From the NCBI RefSeq assembly GCF_001642835.1, contig NZ_LXEI01000010.1:38374-102373 (forward strand): DNA of 64,000 nt, written 5' to 3'. Source of the DNA: Pseudotamlana agarivorans. GTDB lineage: Bacteria; Bacteroidota; Bacteroidia; Flavobacteriales; Flavobacteriaceae. Every line of letters begins with the position of its first letter. Position 1 is the stretch's first letter. Shown here piece by piece: positions 8,578-18,116 of this stretch. The position numbers and the translations under genes were made by a program. A model generated the notes under the pieces. It saw nothing but the letters and a program-made list of their open reading frames with translations, was not told the DNA's origin and searched no databases.

Positions 8578-10272
8578 ATGAAACATAAAACAAATATAGT
8601 AATCACCGTACATACAGGGATTCTTTACTTATTTCTATTTTTTAGTCAGCTACATCTTAGTGCACAACAAGTGAATGAAAAATACTCTAAAGTATTAACT
8701 TCAGAAGGTTCAGATTTAACACTTGAAGATTTAGAGAGTCAAATTCAAAAAACATATAAAAAAGTTTTAGCGAGTACAGTTACAATAAACAAAAATGCAA
8801 CAGGAGTGTTGGTCTCTTCTGATGGATATATTTTAACAGCGGCTCATGTTGTTTTAGGTATTAGAGAAGAACAGAGTAGTATAACACTGAGTGATGGCAC
8901 TACATATAAGGCTATTCATTTAGGTTTAGATGAGAAAGGGGATTATGCACTTATGAAAATAGTAGATAAAGGGACTTGGCAGTATCTAGAGTTAGGGTCT
9001 TCTTCAGATTTGGGGCAAGATGAAACATGCTTAATGTTTGGGCATTCTACAGGATATCAGGTAGATCGACCAGCTTTAATGCGCATAGGATTTTATAAAG
9101 GAACTAAAGCATTAGGATATTTAAAAACAAGTTGTATTATGATGCCAGGCGATTCAGGAGGACCTTTGGTAGATTTAAATGGAAAAGTAATAGGCGTTTG
9201 TAGTCATATAGACCGTTCAATGGAAGACAATTTTTACGCGCCAATAGACCCCGTAAAAGCAAATTGGACAAAGTTAATTAACGGAGAAAGGTTTAATAAA
9301 AGAGGCCCAAAAGAACCTCAATTTCCTAAAGATAATGAAACGATTTCTCCCTCAAAGACAATGGCAGCCTTTTCATTAGAAGGGGGTAAAGCCACCGTAA
9401 TTAAAGATATAGCAAATTCAGCAAAAGATCTCCATAAATCTGTAGTGAAAATAAAAAGCCTTAAGGGTGATAATACGGAGGTCACCACTTACGGCACCAT
9501 TATAAATTCTAAGGGCTATGTAGTAGCCAAAGCTTCAGAGTTAAGTAAAGCAGGACTAAGCTGCGAGCAGTATAATGGAGTAATTAGTCCAGCAACTATA
9601 ATTAGAATTGATGAATCTAATGATTTAGCTGTTCTGCAAATCTCTTCAAAAAATGTAGTAGCTATTAATATTCCTAAAAATATAGATATAAGCGTTGGAA
9701 AAATAATTGGAGCAGCTAGCTTTAATGTAGATATAAAATACTCAGGAATTATTAGTGCACCTGTTAGAAAGGTTTTACCAGAACCACCTTCTCAAGGGTT
9801 TTTAGGTGCATCAGTAACATTTTCAAATAAAATTTTTGTGCTTTATGATAATGGAGCTGCAAAGTTAGCAGGGCTAAACAGAGGTGACATCATTATTAAA
9901 TTTGATGATACAAAGATAGAAAGTAGTGAAGACCGTATTTCATTTTTAAAAACAACTCAAGTAAATCAAAAAATAAAGGTAACTGTTTTAAGGGATGGAG
10001 AGGAAAAGGAAGTAGAAGCTACCTTATTAAAAGAGAACGAAAAAAGAATACGAAATAGACATATTGGTTATGATCTTGATATTAGCGAACGAAAGTATGA
10101 TTTTACTCGAGCATTTACGCACGATATGCCTATAGAGGTTAATGAAACAGGAACTCCAGTAGTAGATATTAATGGAGATGTTATAGGAATAAATATCGCA
10201 AAAGAAAATAGAACAAGTTCTTTTGTAATTCCGTTAAATGTTGTTTTACAAACAATAAAAAATATAAAATAG
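8578..10272 (+). CDS. Trypsin-like serine protease with PDZ domain and second, inactive protease domain
   Basis: 564-residue exported protein (signal peptide about 1-30, LHLSAQ). The first S1C/HtrA-like domain is complete: His90 (LTAAHVV), Asp122 (GDYALMKI) and Ser193 (GDSGGPL). A second trypsin-like domain starts at about 285: the His position is Ser320 (AKASEL), Asp349 is kept (ESNDLAVL), and a PDZ domain (about 405-485) follows; then the barrel resumes with ETGTPVVDINGDVIGINIA, where Thr524 replaces the nucleophile. So domain two is a pseudo-protease wrapped around a PDZ. It closes the SusCD-thioredoxin locus and may process imported proteins or assist quality control in the envelope. Confidence 0.88.
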   Translation: MKHKTNIVITVHTGILYLFLFFSQLHLSAQQVNEKYSKVLTSEGSDLTLEDLESQIQKTYKKVLASTVTINKNATGVLVSSDGYILTAAHVVLGIREEQSSITLSDGTTYKAIHLGLDEKGDYALMKIVDKGTWQYLELGSSSDLGQDETCLMFGHSTGYQVDRPALMRIGFYKGTKALGYLKTSCIMMPGDSGGPLVDLNGKVIGVCSHIDRSMEDNFYAPIDPVKANWTKLINGERFNKRGPKEPQFPKDNETISPSKTMAAFSLEGGKATVIKDIANSAKDLHKSVVKIKSLKGDNTEVTTYGTIINSKGYVVAKASELSKAGLSCEQYNGVISPATIIRIDESNDLAVLQISSKNVVAINIPKNIDISVGKIIGAASFNVDIKYSGIISAPVRKVLPEPPSQGFLGASVTFSNKIFVLYDNGAAKLAGLNRGDIIIKFDDTKIESSEDRISFLKTTQVNQKIKVTVLRDGEEKEVEATLLKENEKRIRNRHIGYDLDISERKYDFTRAFTHDMPIEVNETGTPVVDINGDVIGINIAKENRTSSFVIPLNVVLQTIKNIK

Positions 10273-10475
10273 TTTAATAAACAAATAGAGATTAGTAAAT
10301 GTCTAGTTATACAATTGATGATAATGTTTTAGACTGCTACTAGGTTACTTTATTTAGATCCATTAAAATTTGTTTCGAAAACAATAAGGGAACATAATAA
10401 TATTTCAAATTATCTTTAACACTTCGTTTTTATGAATTATTTTGAGTTAGTCTATAAAAGTGTAAAAGATAAAAA

Positions 10476-10508
10476 AAGGCTGTCTGAAAAGGCAGCCTTA
10501 TTATTTTG
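10476..10508. terminator. Bidirectional intrinsic terminator between protease and sigma-factor genes
   Basis: AAGGCTG (10476-10482) pairs with CAGCCTT (10493-10499); the + side is followed by ATTATTTT and the - side by a run of seven T. It sits between convergent genes. The 13 bases GGCTGTCTGAAAA here recur exactly in the outer arm of the repeat at 27014. The rest of 10273-10559 shows nothing I can name. Confidence 0.75.
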
Positions 10509-10559
10509 CTTTTGTAGTAAAAAGAGTTTAGTATGTAGTTAAATTCGTAATTAGGGATG

Positions 10560-11129
10560 CTAATTTTTTTTTGTAATGCTCATAATAAATAAATAGAGAT
10601 TATCTTTTTCAAAACCTTTACGTATTTTTTTAAAAGCAATACTCATTTGTGCTTCTACTGTTTTTATAGAAATATCCATAATTTCAGCAATTTCACGATA
10701 CTTAATACCTTTAACCTTATTCATTTCAAGAATCGTTTTACACTTTGGTGGTAAAGATTCTATGATAGCTTTCATGCGTTTAACGCGTTCATCTAACTGC
10801 TCGGTGTCTTCTTCTATTTTATCTCTTAAGGCTCTTTCGTATATTTGATCTAACAAATTACTTTGACGCTTTTCTGTATGTATAGTATCAATAAATCGAT
10901 TGTAGGCTATGCTGTATAAATAGTTTTTTGGAGATCTAATAGTATCTAACTTAGACTTATTATTCCAAAAATCAATAAAGGCTTGTTGTACAATGTCTTC
11001 TGCACTCATTTTATCATGAGTATATGTAACAATATATGCAACTAGCCTATCGTAGTACTGATAAAATAGATATCTAAATGCGCTCTCATCTCCTTCTTTA
11101 AGCGCTTTTACAGCATCTATGTCATTCAT
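10560..11129 (-). CDS. ECF sigma factor, FecI-like (Bacteroidota sigma-70 family)
   Basis: 189-residue RNA polymerase sigma factor with region 2 (about 10-80: DESAFRYLFYQYYDRLVAYI, then AEDIVQQAFIDFWNN, KNYLYSIAYNRFID) and region 4 helix-turn-helix (about 125-180: SLPPKCKTILEMNKVKGIKYREIAEIM). Such factors normally precede a fecR gene; here the downstream side on the same strand is a terminator and a convergent protease, so no anti-sigma partner is adjacent. It may serve a distant FecR or act alone. The fecR at base 1 is on the opposite strand and probably has its own sigma gene. Confidence 0.92.
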   Translation of the reverse strand: MNDIDAVKALKEGDESAFRYLFYQYYDRLVAYIVTYTHDKMSAEDIVQQAFIDFWNNKSKLDTIRSPKNYLYSIAYNRFIDTIHTEKRQSNLLDQIYERALRDKIEEDTEQLDERVKRMKAIIESLPPKCKTILEMNKVKGIKYREIAEIMDISIKTVEAQMSIAFKKIRKGFEKDNLYLFIMSITKKN

Positions 11130-11563
11130 GGGGATTTTAGTTAATTCTTAATAACTCTTGAATTTAATATTACGATTTGTTTAAATTTTAAACAATAATA
11201 TAAAAAATAACATGAATAAGGTGTGAATATTATGGAATATTCAGTATGTGTTTTTAGTAAAAATTGAATTTAGAAAGAAAAGCATTACTAATTTTAATGA
11301 ACTCTAGAAAATAAATCAAATCACGTAATGCGATTCTTTCTAACTATTTCTTAAAAGCCTTTATGTGAATGGTTTATTCTAGTGTAAGTTTGTAAAAAAA
11401 AACATGCGCATGTATGAGGGGTTTAAAAATCTTATATGATTTCTTTTTAAGTATTGCACTTTTAGGGCATATAATAGAAGAAAAGAAATATTATTTTACA
11501 CACCCTTAAAGATTTGCTAACTTCTGAAGTTTTTAAATAAGCCATTTTTGAACAAAAAGAAAA
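11130..11563. promoter_or_regulatory. Divergent control region of sigma-factor and phoD genes
   Basis: 434 bases without a gene. It holds an exact palindrome of 9+1+9 bases (TTGTTTAAA-T-TTTAAACAA, 11177-11195), 48 bases upstream of the sigma-factor start and a fair candidate operator; a 12-bp palindrome ACATGCGCATGT (11402-11413); and at its right end a stem GCCATTTTT (11541-11549) with AAAAATGGC (11560-11568) that encloses the phoD start codon. No clear TAnnTTTG promoter was found for either gene. Confidence 0.4.
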
Positions 11564-13261
11564 ATGGCAATTAAAAATACAGGAAGAAGAGGCTTTATTA
11601 AGCAAGCTTTAATAGCAACGGGAGGTGTTATATTAGCTCCTAATTTTATGAGTTGTAGTAGTGATGACGATAATTTTCAAGAAGATTACGACTCTACTCA
11701 GTTAACCCATAAAAACTTCAATCAGGGCGTTGCTAGTTTCGACCCTTCAAGTTCTAGCGTAATTATATGGACGCGCTATGCTACCGCAAACAAAGACATC
11801 ATTTGGGAAGTTTCTACAGATTCTAGCTTTTCTAGTATTTTGAGATCCGGGAAAATCACCACAGAAGCGTCTAGAGATTTAACCATTGCTGTAGAATTAA
11901 CAGAATTGGAAGCCGATTTAAAATTGTATTACCGTTTTATTAGTAGTGATGATAATGCCGTTTCGGTAACAGGTGAAACGATAACGTTACCAACCGAGGC
12001 TTCACAAATAAAATTAGCGGTTTGCTCATGTTCTAACTACCAAGCAGGCTTGTTTAATGCTTACGATGCTATGGCCAATTCTGAAGCTGATATTATCGTG
12101 CATTTAGGGGATTATTTTTATGAATACGAAGCGGGGGGTTACGGGGCTTCAGCTGAAAATGCCTTTTTAAACAGATTTCATGAGCCGGCCCACGAAATCC
12201 TTTCATTAGAAGATTATAGAACCCGTTATAAGCAGTATCGTTCTGATGTTTCCTTACAATTAGCACATCAAAAGAAACCTTTTATTTGCGTCTGGGATGA
12301 CCATGAAATCGCTAATGATACTTATATCGATGGTGCCGAGAACCACGATGAAGCAACCGAAGGCCCATTCGAAACCCGTAAACAATATGCGCTTCAGGCT
12401 TATAGCGAATTTTTACCCTTTACTCAGCGATTCAAAGACCAAAAGGATATTATTTATAGAAATATAAATATTGGAAACTTGGTTAATTTAGTGATGTTAG
12501 ATACCCGAGTTATTGGTCGTGATAAGCAGTTGAATATCACCGATTATTTTACAGCAACAGGATTTGATGCTCTGGCCTTTCAAGCCGCATTAAGCGATAC
12601 GTCGCGTTCATTACTGGGAGCAGAACAGCTTAATTGGGTGGTGAATGAAATTCAAAGCAATAACGCAAAATGGCAAGTTTTAGGACAGCAAGTACTTATG
12701 GGCAACATGTATATTCCTGCGGAATTATTATTGGCTTTTGGGAGTGCGGCCTTTGCTCAAACCCTTACAGAACTCACAACCATTAAAGCAAGAATGTTAC
12801 AGCAAGACCCTACTTTAACCTACGAAGAAAAAGCTAGGGTATTAACAGCTATTCCATATAATCTAGATGCATGGGACGGTTATCCTGTAGATCGCGAGGT
12901 GATTTATAATGCCTTAAACGGAAAAAAACTAGTGACTTTAGCTGGCGATACACATAACGCTTGGCATAATGTGTTAAGATCTCAAAACGGAACCGAGGTA
13001 GGCGTAGAATTAGCAACTTCGGGCGTTAGTTCCCCAGGATTTGAAACCTATTTGGGGGCGACAAGCCCTGAAATGATTGCAGGTTTTGAGCAAGCCATGA
13101 CCACGCTAGTTGATGGATTACAGTATTTCGATGCTTCGCGTCGTGGATATATGATGGCTACTTTCACCACAACACAAGTAACCTCAGAATGGATTTTTGT
13201 TGATACGATTCTCTCAGAGTCTTACTCAGCTAATGTGGGGCATACCACCACTTTTTCATAA
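11564..13261 (+). CDS. phoD: PhoD-family alkaline phosphatase/phosphodiesterase, Tat-exported lipoprotein
   Basis: 565-residue calcium/iron phosphoesterase that releases phosphate from phosphomonoesters or diesters at the cell envelope. The N terminus carries a twin-arginine signal (GRRGFIKQALIATGG) ending at a lipobox-like NFMSC, so it is probably a folded, Tat-exported lipoprotein. An N-terminal fibronectin-like PhoD domain (about 48-145) precedes the catalytic domain with HLGDYFYEYE, WDDHEIANDTY and LAGDTHNAWH, the metal-ligand motifs of PhoD. The start codon lies in a 9-bp hairpin. No phosphate transport gene is adjacent. Confidence 0.92.
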   Translation: MAIKNTGRRGFIKQALIATGGVILAPNFMSCSSDDDNFQEDYDSTQLTHKNFNQGVASFDPSSSSVIIWTRYATANKDIIWEVSTDSSFSSILRSGKITTEASRDLTIAVELTELEADLKLYYRFISSDDNAVSVTGETITLPTEASQIKLAVCSCSNYQAGLFNAYDAMANSEADIIVHLGDYFYEYEAGGYGASAENAFLNRFHEPAHEILSLEDYRTRYKQYRSDVSLQLAHQKKPFICVWDDHEIANDTYIDGAENHDEATEGPFETRKQYALQAYSEFLPFTQRFKDQKDIIYRNINIGNLVNLVMLDTRVIGRDKQLNITDYFTATGFDALAFQAALSDTSRSLLGAEQLNWVVNEIQSNNAKWQVLGQQVLMGNMYIPAELLLAFGSAAFAQTLTELTTIKARMLQQDPTLTYEEKARVLTAIPYNLDAWDGYPVDREVIYNALNGKKLVTLAGDTHNAWHNVLRSQNGTEVGVELATSGVSSPGFETYLGATSPEMIAGFEQAMTTLVDGLQYFDASRRGYMMATFTTTQVTSEWIFVDTILSESYSANVGHTTTFS

Positions 13262-13288
13262 ATATTATTTTTGAGATAAGTTTTACGA

Positions 13289-13416
13289 GGCTGTTTTAAA
13301 AATTGAATCTTGCGTTAATCTGAATTTATTTCAGATACTCAAAATCATTGAATTTTAGTTTGATGATATGCTGTGTCGAGCACAGAATGACGAAGGTTTG
13401 AATTTTTTAATACAGC
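13289..13416. repeat. Nested-palindrome repeat, copy 1 (~126-bp family)
   Basis: Outer arms GGCTGTTTTAAAAATT and AATTTTTTAATACAGC are near inverted repeats. Inside are CGTTAATCTGAA with a hairpin ATCTGAA/TTCAGAT (13318-13336), then CTGTG-TCGAG-CACAG and AATGACG. The same layout occurs at 27014-27139 and 39386-39510. It lies just after phoD. The rest of 13262-13681 holds no gene I trust. Confidence 0.7.
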
Positions 13417-13681
13417 TTTGTTTTTTTTTAAAGGTATTTCTAGAATCTCAAAACCAAAACTTGAATTTTCTTGCTTCAAAAAACACTTTTCATCTAGTAT
13501 TCATAAATGTAATTTTATGTCTTATTTTTTGTGGATTTGATATTTTTTAAAGGCTTTAAATATAGATATAGCAACGGTTTTCAAGTGTTTTGATGTGTAT
13601 TTTAACCATGAAAAATGCTTTTTATCGAATTCATTTCAAATGTTAATTTATGTGTTGTTTGTCTAAAATGTTGATTTTCAG

Positions 13682-13765
13682 TTGTTAAATTGTCTTCTTT
13701 CTTTTACATTGCGTAAGAATTAAACTGGTTCACCACTTTGAATAACCAGATTGATTTACCAATTA
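13682..13765 (+). promoter_or_regulatory. Promoter and putative operator of the PL6/PL7 alginate lyase gene
   Basis: TTG (13682-13684), 20-base spacer, TACATTGC (13705-13712; relaxed TAnnTTTG). Just downstream, 13721-13765 reads TAAACTGGTTCACCACTTTG then AATAACCAGATTGATTTACC, holding the palindrome TGGT-TC-ACCA and further TGGT/ACCA half-sites. The same block with the same spacing stands before the second lyase (18117-18198). A site overlapping the transcription start suggests a repressor, perhaps of the GntR type (inference). Confidence 0.7.
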
Positions 13766-13801
13766 AACCATTTTTTTAATTAAAACTTAAACTAAACTTA
13801 A

Positions 13802-16800
13802 ATGAAACATTTTTTATTTAAACGAATTGGCCGCATGGCTCTTTTCGTTACGACACTCTTGTGCGCTTTACAGTCTTATGGCGCCGATTACACCGTTAGC
13901 TCAGCCGATGAGTTTAACGCATTAAGCCTATCTCCTGGAGATGTGGTTACTTGGACAAACGGAACCTATGGTGATGAACAAAGAATTAATTTCACTGCAA
14001 ACGGAACCGCTTCAAATCCGATTATCTTAAGAGCAGAAACCCCTGGAGGCGTAGTCTTTACAGGCTTAACCAATATGGATATTTCTGGAGACTATGTTAT
14101 TATCGATGGATTCTACTGGAATGGTGGGCCTGGCAGTAATAATCATATTCAATTTAGGAAGAGTAGTGCTTATGCCAATCATTCAACCATTAGAAACTGC
14201 GGATTTAATAATCTAACCCCTAGTGGTACAGATAAACACCGCTGGATAGTACTTTATGGTACCAATAACGTGGTTGAAAATTGCTCCTTTCTTAACAAAA
14301 ATAGCCCAGGAGCTCTAGTATTGGTGGAACTAGAGTATAATGATTATAATCCTGTAGGGCATATCATTAGAAACAATTATTTCTATAATTATATTAAGCG
14401 TGACCCCTCTACAACGCATTCTGGCGACAGTGAAACAATTCGAGTTGGTACAAGCGAATTTCAGGATAAAAGTGCAAGCGTAACTGTAGAAGGTAATTAT
14501 TTTTACAAAGCTGATGGTGAAAACGAAATTATAACCAACAAAAGTGCCGATAACGTATACCGCAACAACACTTTTAGAAGATGTAGAGGTTCTTTAGTGA
14601 TGCGACATGGAGCGCGTGCTACAGTAGACGGAAATTATTTTCTAGGAGAAAATGTTGAAGGTACAGGAGGTATTAGAATCACCGATAGTTACCATGTTAT
14701 TACTAACAACTACATTCAAGATGTGGTGAGTAGTGGCGATAAATGGAATAATGGTATCACGCTAGTAGGAGGATCCGACACTTCTGGAGGAACTACTAAC
14801 GGCTATCAAAAAGTAGATGGTATCGTGGTTGCTTTTAATACCTTATATAATGTGGAGTCGCCAATTTTTTATAACGATCGTTCCAGCTACGATCCAACGG
14901 GAGTTTTAGCTTATAATGTTGTTTATAGTACAGAATCGAATATTGTAAGTGGTGATATTTCTGGAACTGGACAAGGCATGACTTATGAAGGCAATATTTT
15001 TGGTGGGACGACCATCGGTATTTCAAACTCAGGAATTACAGAAGCTAACGCTAATTTTTCTGCTAGTGGTGAAATTTTTAAACCTAGTGCTTCGGGGCCA
15101 GCTGCAAATGCAGCCGGTAATGCTTATAGTTCTACTGTAAATAACGATATTGAAGGACGTACTAGACCGAATTCTAATATGGATGCTGGTGCTCACGAGG
15201 TGAGTGGTGCTAGTGGTTCTGCAACTTTTTCACCACATACTAATAGTATGGTTGGGGTTTCTGTAGGTGCTAGCTTTTTGGATGCTACAGGTAACGGAAG
15301 CTCGGGTGATTATTTATCAGTGGCTTCTTTGAATGATTTTCCTGCGGAAGGAGACACAGCAACAGTAAACGTATCTTCAAATGTAAGTTGGACCGTTACC
15401 GATAACCAATCTTGGATTACAGTATCGCCATCTTCTGATTCTGGTAATGGTACTATTAGTGTTACCGTTCAAGAAAATACAACCGATTCAGAGCGCTCAG
15501 GTACTATTACAGTAAGTGGTTCTGGAGTGTCTAACCAAACGATTCAAGTAACACAAGAAGCTGCTTCATCAGGAAATGTCGAGGTGTCTTCTGTGGCTTT
15601 TTCATCTAGCAATTTAAATCTGTCTGTTGGAGAATCTCAATCTTTATCTGTTACAGTAAGTCCTTCCGATGCATCGAATAAAAGCGTGAGCTATAGTACG
15701 AGTAGTTCGAATGTGGCTTCAGTAAATTCAGATGGTGTTGTTACCGGTCATGCTGAAGGTAATGCTACTATTACCGTAACTACCGACGATGGCGGGTATA
15801 CCGATACTATAAATGTGACTGTTGAAGAAGCGCCAACACCTTCGGTAGGTGATAATGTGGCTTTAAATAAATCGGTGCAAGGTACGGGTACAGCCGATGG
15901 GGCTCATGTGGAATCCAATTTGGTTGATGGTGATACAGGCACAAGATGGTCGGTTTCCGGCTTTCCACAAACGGCAACAATTGATTTAGGATCTGTATAC
16001 ACTTTAGGAAGTACTGAATTGGTGTGTTATAGTGATAGAGCTTATCAATATACTATTTCAGTATCTAATACCGAGAATGGGAGCTACACCGAAGTGGTAA
16101 ACAGAAGTAACAACACATCGGGAGGATCAACTTCAAATCCGATTGCAGATACTTTTGATAGTATTGATGCCCGATTTGTGAAAATTACAGTAACAGGAGC
16201 AGATTCATATACCGGAAGTTGGGTAAGTTTATTAGAGCTACGTGTGTTTGCTGGCGAAGATGCGCCAACAACAGTGGCGGTGACTTCAGTGTCATTAACA
16301 CCTTCAAATGTAACTTTAGATGAAGGCGATACCGAGCAACTATCGGCAAGTGTTAGTCCGAGTGATGCGACTAATAAAGATGTAAGTTACAGTAGTAGCA
16401 ATACCAATGTGGCTACAGTGAATGCTAATGGTGTAGTTACAGCAGTTTCAGAAGGTTCGGCTACTATTACAGTAACTACAGATGATGGTGATTTTACCGA
16501 TACAACGGTGGTAACCGTAAATGGGAGTACTAATAACGGTACTGTGCCTTACGATTTAGCGAAGTTTCAAGATTATTTAGCACAGTGTAAATTACAATCG
16601 CCGTTAAGTGGTACAGAGGCTACAGACGCCGAAATTATTGCAGGCTATGCTTCCAATACATTTTATGTTGCCGATGGCGATAAATTAGCGTTTTATCAAA
16701 CTAGAGATTCAGGAGGCACATCGCAACGATCGGAATTAAGATTCCTAGAAAACTGGTATGTCGATGGGAGTTCTCAAACGCTTCATGCCAATGTAAATAT

Positions 16801-17860
16801 TATAGAACAAACCTGTGAGCAGTTAACCATCATGCAAATTCACGATGATGCCAATGTTGGTAGTGGACCAAATAAACCTTTGCTACGTGTTTACCAAAGT
16901 GATGACCATTTATGGGCAGCAGTTAAAGTTGATGCTGCAGGAGTAAACACAACTCATATCGATCTTGGAGCGACACCTAGCGGCTATTTTGATTGTGATA
17001 TTACTATAGATTCTGGCGATATGATCGTTGAGGTTAATGGTACAGAATTAGTAAATGTGGATGTATCTTTTTGGTCATTCCCAAGTTATTGGAAAAATGG
17101 TGTCTATTTACAAGATAGTGGTGAGGCTACTGTTTACTTTAATGAGTTAACCTTAACAGGTGGCGGGTCTGGACCTACACCAACTTCTAGCAATGTGGCT
17201 TTAGAAAAATCGGTGACTTATTCTAGCGAGCAATCGACAAATCCAGCTTCTAACCTTGTTGATGGTGATGAAGATTCTAGATGGTCGGCTCAAACCTATC
17301 CAGAATGGGCAGTTATAGATTTAGGAGGACTTTACACCATTCATAGCACAGAGGTTATTTGTTTTAACGATCGTGCGTATCAGTATACCATTGAGATTTC
17401 AGAAGATGGTAATAACTTTACCGAAGTTGTCGATCGCTCTAATAATTCTACAGGTGGTTCAAATGGTGCTCCAATTTCAGATGATTTTAGCGAAATTGAT
17501 GCGAGATATGTGAGAATATCGGTTTCAGGTGCCAATAGTTATTCTGGAGATTGGATAAGTATAGAAGAGCTTAGAGTATTTGGGTATTCATCAGCGACAT
17601 CAAAATCAAGCAGTTCTAAATTAGAAAACGACAGTTTACAAACGGTTACACTTTGGCCAAACCCAGCAAGTCACACGGTAAATATTAGTGGACTAGATGC
17701 TGCGTCATCGGTAATGGTATTCGATCAAACGGGTAAAGTCGTGATCAATCAACCATTACTTGGAGATTCAGTAGATATTTCAAACCTTAACTCAGGCGTT
17801 TATATTTTTAGAATTATTGGAAATGATAAAGTTATTAATAAACGTATTATTAAAAATTAA
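13802..17860 (+). CDS. Secreted two-enzyme alginate lyase, PL6 + PL7, with carbohydrate-binding/adhesion domains and T9SS tail
   Basis: 1352-residue protein. Signal peptide to about Gly27; PL6 beta-helix lyase domain (about 28-470) with the catalytic pair Lys247 (ITNKS) and Arg268 (LVMRHG), 21 residues apart as in known PL6 enzymes; BACON-like domain (about 505-587); Ig-like Big_2 (594-676); F5/8 type C (discoidin/CBM32-like, 683-817); second Big_2 (827-907); PL7 lyase domain (914-1120) with Arg976 (QRSELR), Gln1012/His1014 (MQIHDD) and Tyr1102 (YWKNGVYLQ); second F5/8C (1128-1262); and a T9SS type A sorting domain (about 1283-1352, ending KRIIKN). PL6 enzymes often prefer MG or G blocks, so the pair may cover complementary linkages. 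No SusCD partner is adjacent. Confidence 0.93.
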   Translation: MKHFLFKRIGRMALFVTTLLCALQSYGADYTVSSADEFNALSLSPGDVVTWTNGTYGDEQRINFTANGTASNPIILRAETPGGVVFTGLTNMDISGDYVIIDGFYWNGGPGSNNHIQFRKSSAYANHSTIRNCGFNNLTPSGTDKHRWIVLYGTNNVVENCSFLNKNSPGALVLVELEYNDYNPVGHIIRNNYFYNYIKRDPSTTHSGDSETIRVGTSEFQDKSASVTVEGNYFYKADGENEIITNKSADNVYRNNTFRRCRGSLVMRHGARATVDGNYFLGENVEGTGGIRITDSYHVITNNYIQDVVSSGDKWNNGITLVGGSDTSGGTTNGYQKVDGIVVAFNTLYNVESPIFYNDRSSYDPTGVLAYNVVYSTESNIVSGDISGTGQGMTYEGNIFGGTTIGISNSGITEANANFSASGEIFKPSASGPAANAAGNAYSSTVNNDIEGRTRPNSNMDAGAHEVSGASGSATFSPHTNSMVGVSVGASFLDATGNGSSGDYLSVASLNDFPAEGDTATVNVSSNVSWTVTDNQSWITVSPSSDSGNGTISVTVQENTTDSERSGTITVSGSGVSNQTIQVTQEAASSGNVEVSSVAFSSSNLNLSVGESQSLSVTVSPSDASNKSVSYSTSSSNVASVNSDGVVTGHAEGNATITVTTDDGGYTDTINVTVEEAPTPSVGDNVALNKSVQGTGTADGAHVESNLVDGDTGTRWSVSGFPQTATIDLGSVYTLGSTELVCYSDRAYQYTISVSNTENGSYTEVVNRSNNTSGGSTSNPIADTFDSIDARFVKITVTGADSYTGSWVSLLELRVFAGEDAPTTVAVTSVSLTPSNVTLDEGDTEQLSASVSPSDATNKDVSYSSSNTNVATVNANGVVTAVSEGSATITVTTDDGDFTDTTVVTVNGSTNNGTVPYDLAKFQDYLAQCKLQSPLSGTEATDAEIIAGYASNTFYVADGDKLAFYQTRDSGGTSQRSELRFLENWYVDGSSQTLHANVNIIEQTCEQLTIMQIHDDANVGSGPNKPLLRVYQSDDHLWAAVKVDAAGVNTTHIDLGATPSGYFDCDITIDSGDMIVEVNGTELVNVDVSFWSFPSYWKNGVYLQDSGEATVYFNELTLTGGGSGPTPTSSNVALEKSVTYSSEQSTNPASNLVDGDEDSRWSAQTYPEWAVIDLGGLYTIHSTEVICFNDRAYQYTIEISEDGNNFTEVVDRSNNSTGGSNGAPISDDFSEIDARYVRISVSGANSYSGDWISIEELRVFGYSSATSKSSSSKLENDSLQTVTLWPNPASHTVNISGLDAASSVMVFDQTGKVVINQPLLGDSVDISNLNSGVYIFRIIGNDKVINKRIIKN

Positions 17861-17911
17861 ACAAAAAAGGATGTATTAACCGGTTTTAAAAATTGACTTT
17901 GCGTCCTTCAT

Positions 17912-17945
17912 AAGCAGATGATTTTTAGTCATCTGCTTTTTTTTT
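17912..17945 (+). terminator. Intrinsic terminator after PL6/PL7 gene
   Basis: AAGCAGATGA pairs with TCATCTGCTT around a short loop and is followed by nine T. The bases just before (17882-17905, GGTTTTAAAAATTGACTTTG) resemble the left arm of the 13289 repeat and may be a truncated copy. Confidence 0.85.
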
Positions 17946-18116
17946 GAACTAAAAACAGAAAGCTGAAATGAGTATTTGTTAAAAAACTACCTTAAAAAAT
18001 ATGTATATGTTAATATTTTAAGGGTTATTTTGTTAGTAGTTAGTGGGAAAAAACCTTAAAAAGATGTATTTCATCGATAATATTACACGTGTTGTGTTTA
18101 AATTATTGGTTTTCAG

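Noticed and set aside
1..10272. The SusCD operon as a polysaccharide utilisation locus
   Set aside because: No glycoside hydrolase or lyase is linked; thioredoxins and a protease suggest another ligand.
11402..11413. 12-bp palindrome ACATGCGCATGT as a Pho box
   Set aside because: It does not match a known phosphate-regulon box, and no second direct repeat is seen; kept only as a sequence note.
13368..13550. Open frame of 60 codons between phoD and the PL6/PL7 gene
   Set aside because: It overlaps the nested-palindrome repeat, has no start context and a low-complexity Phe/Leu sequence; likely chance.
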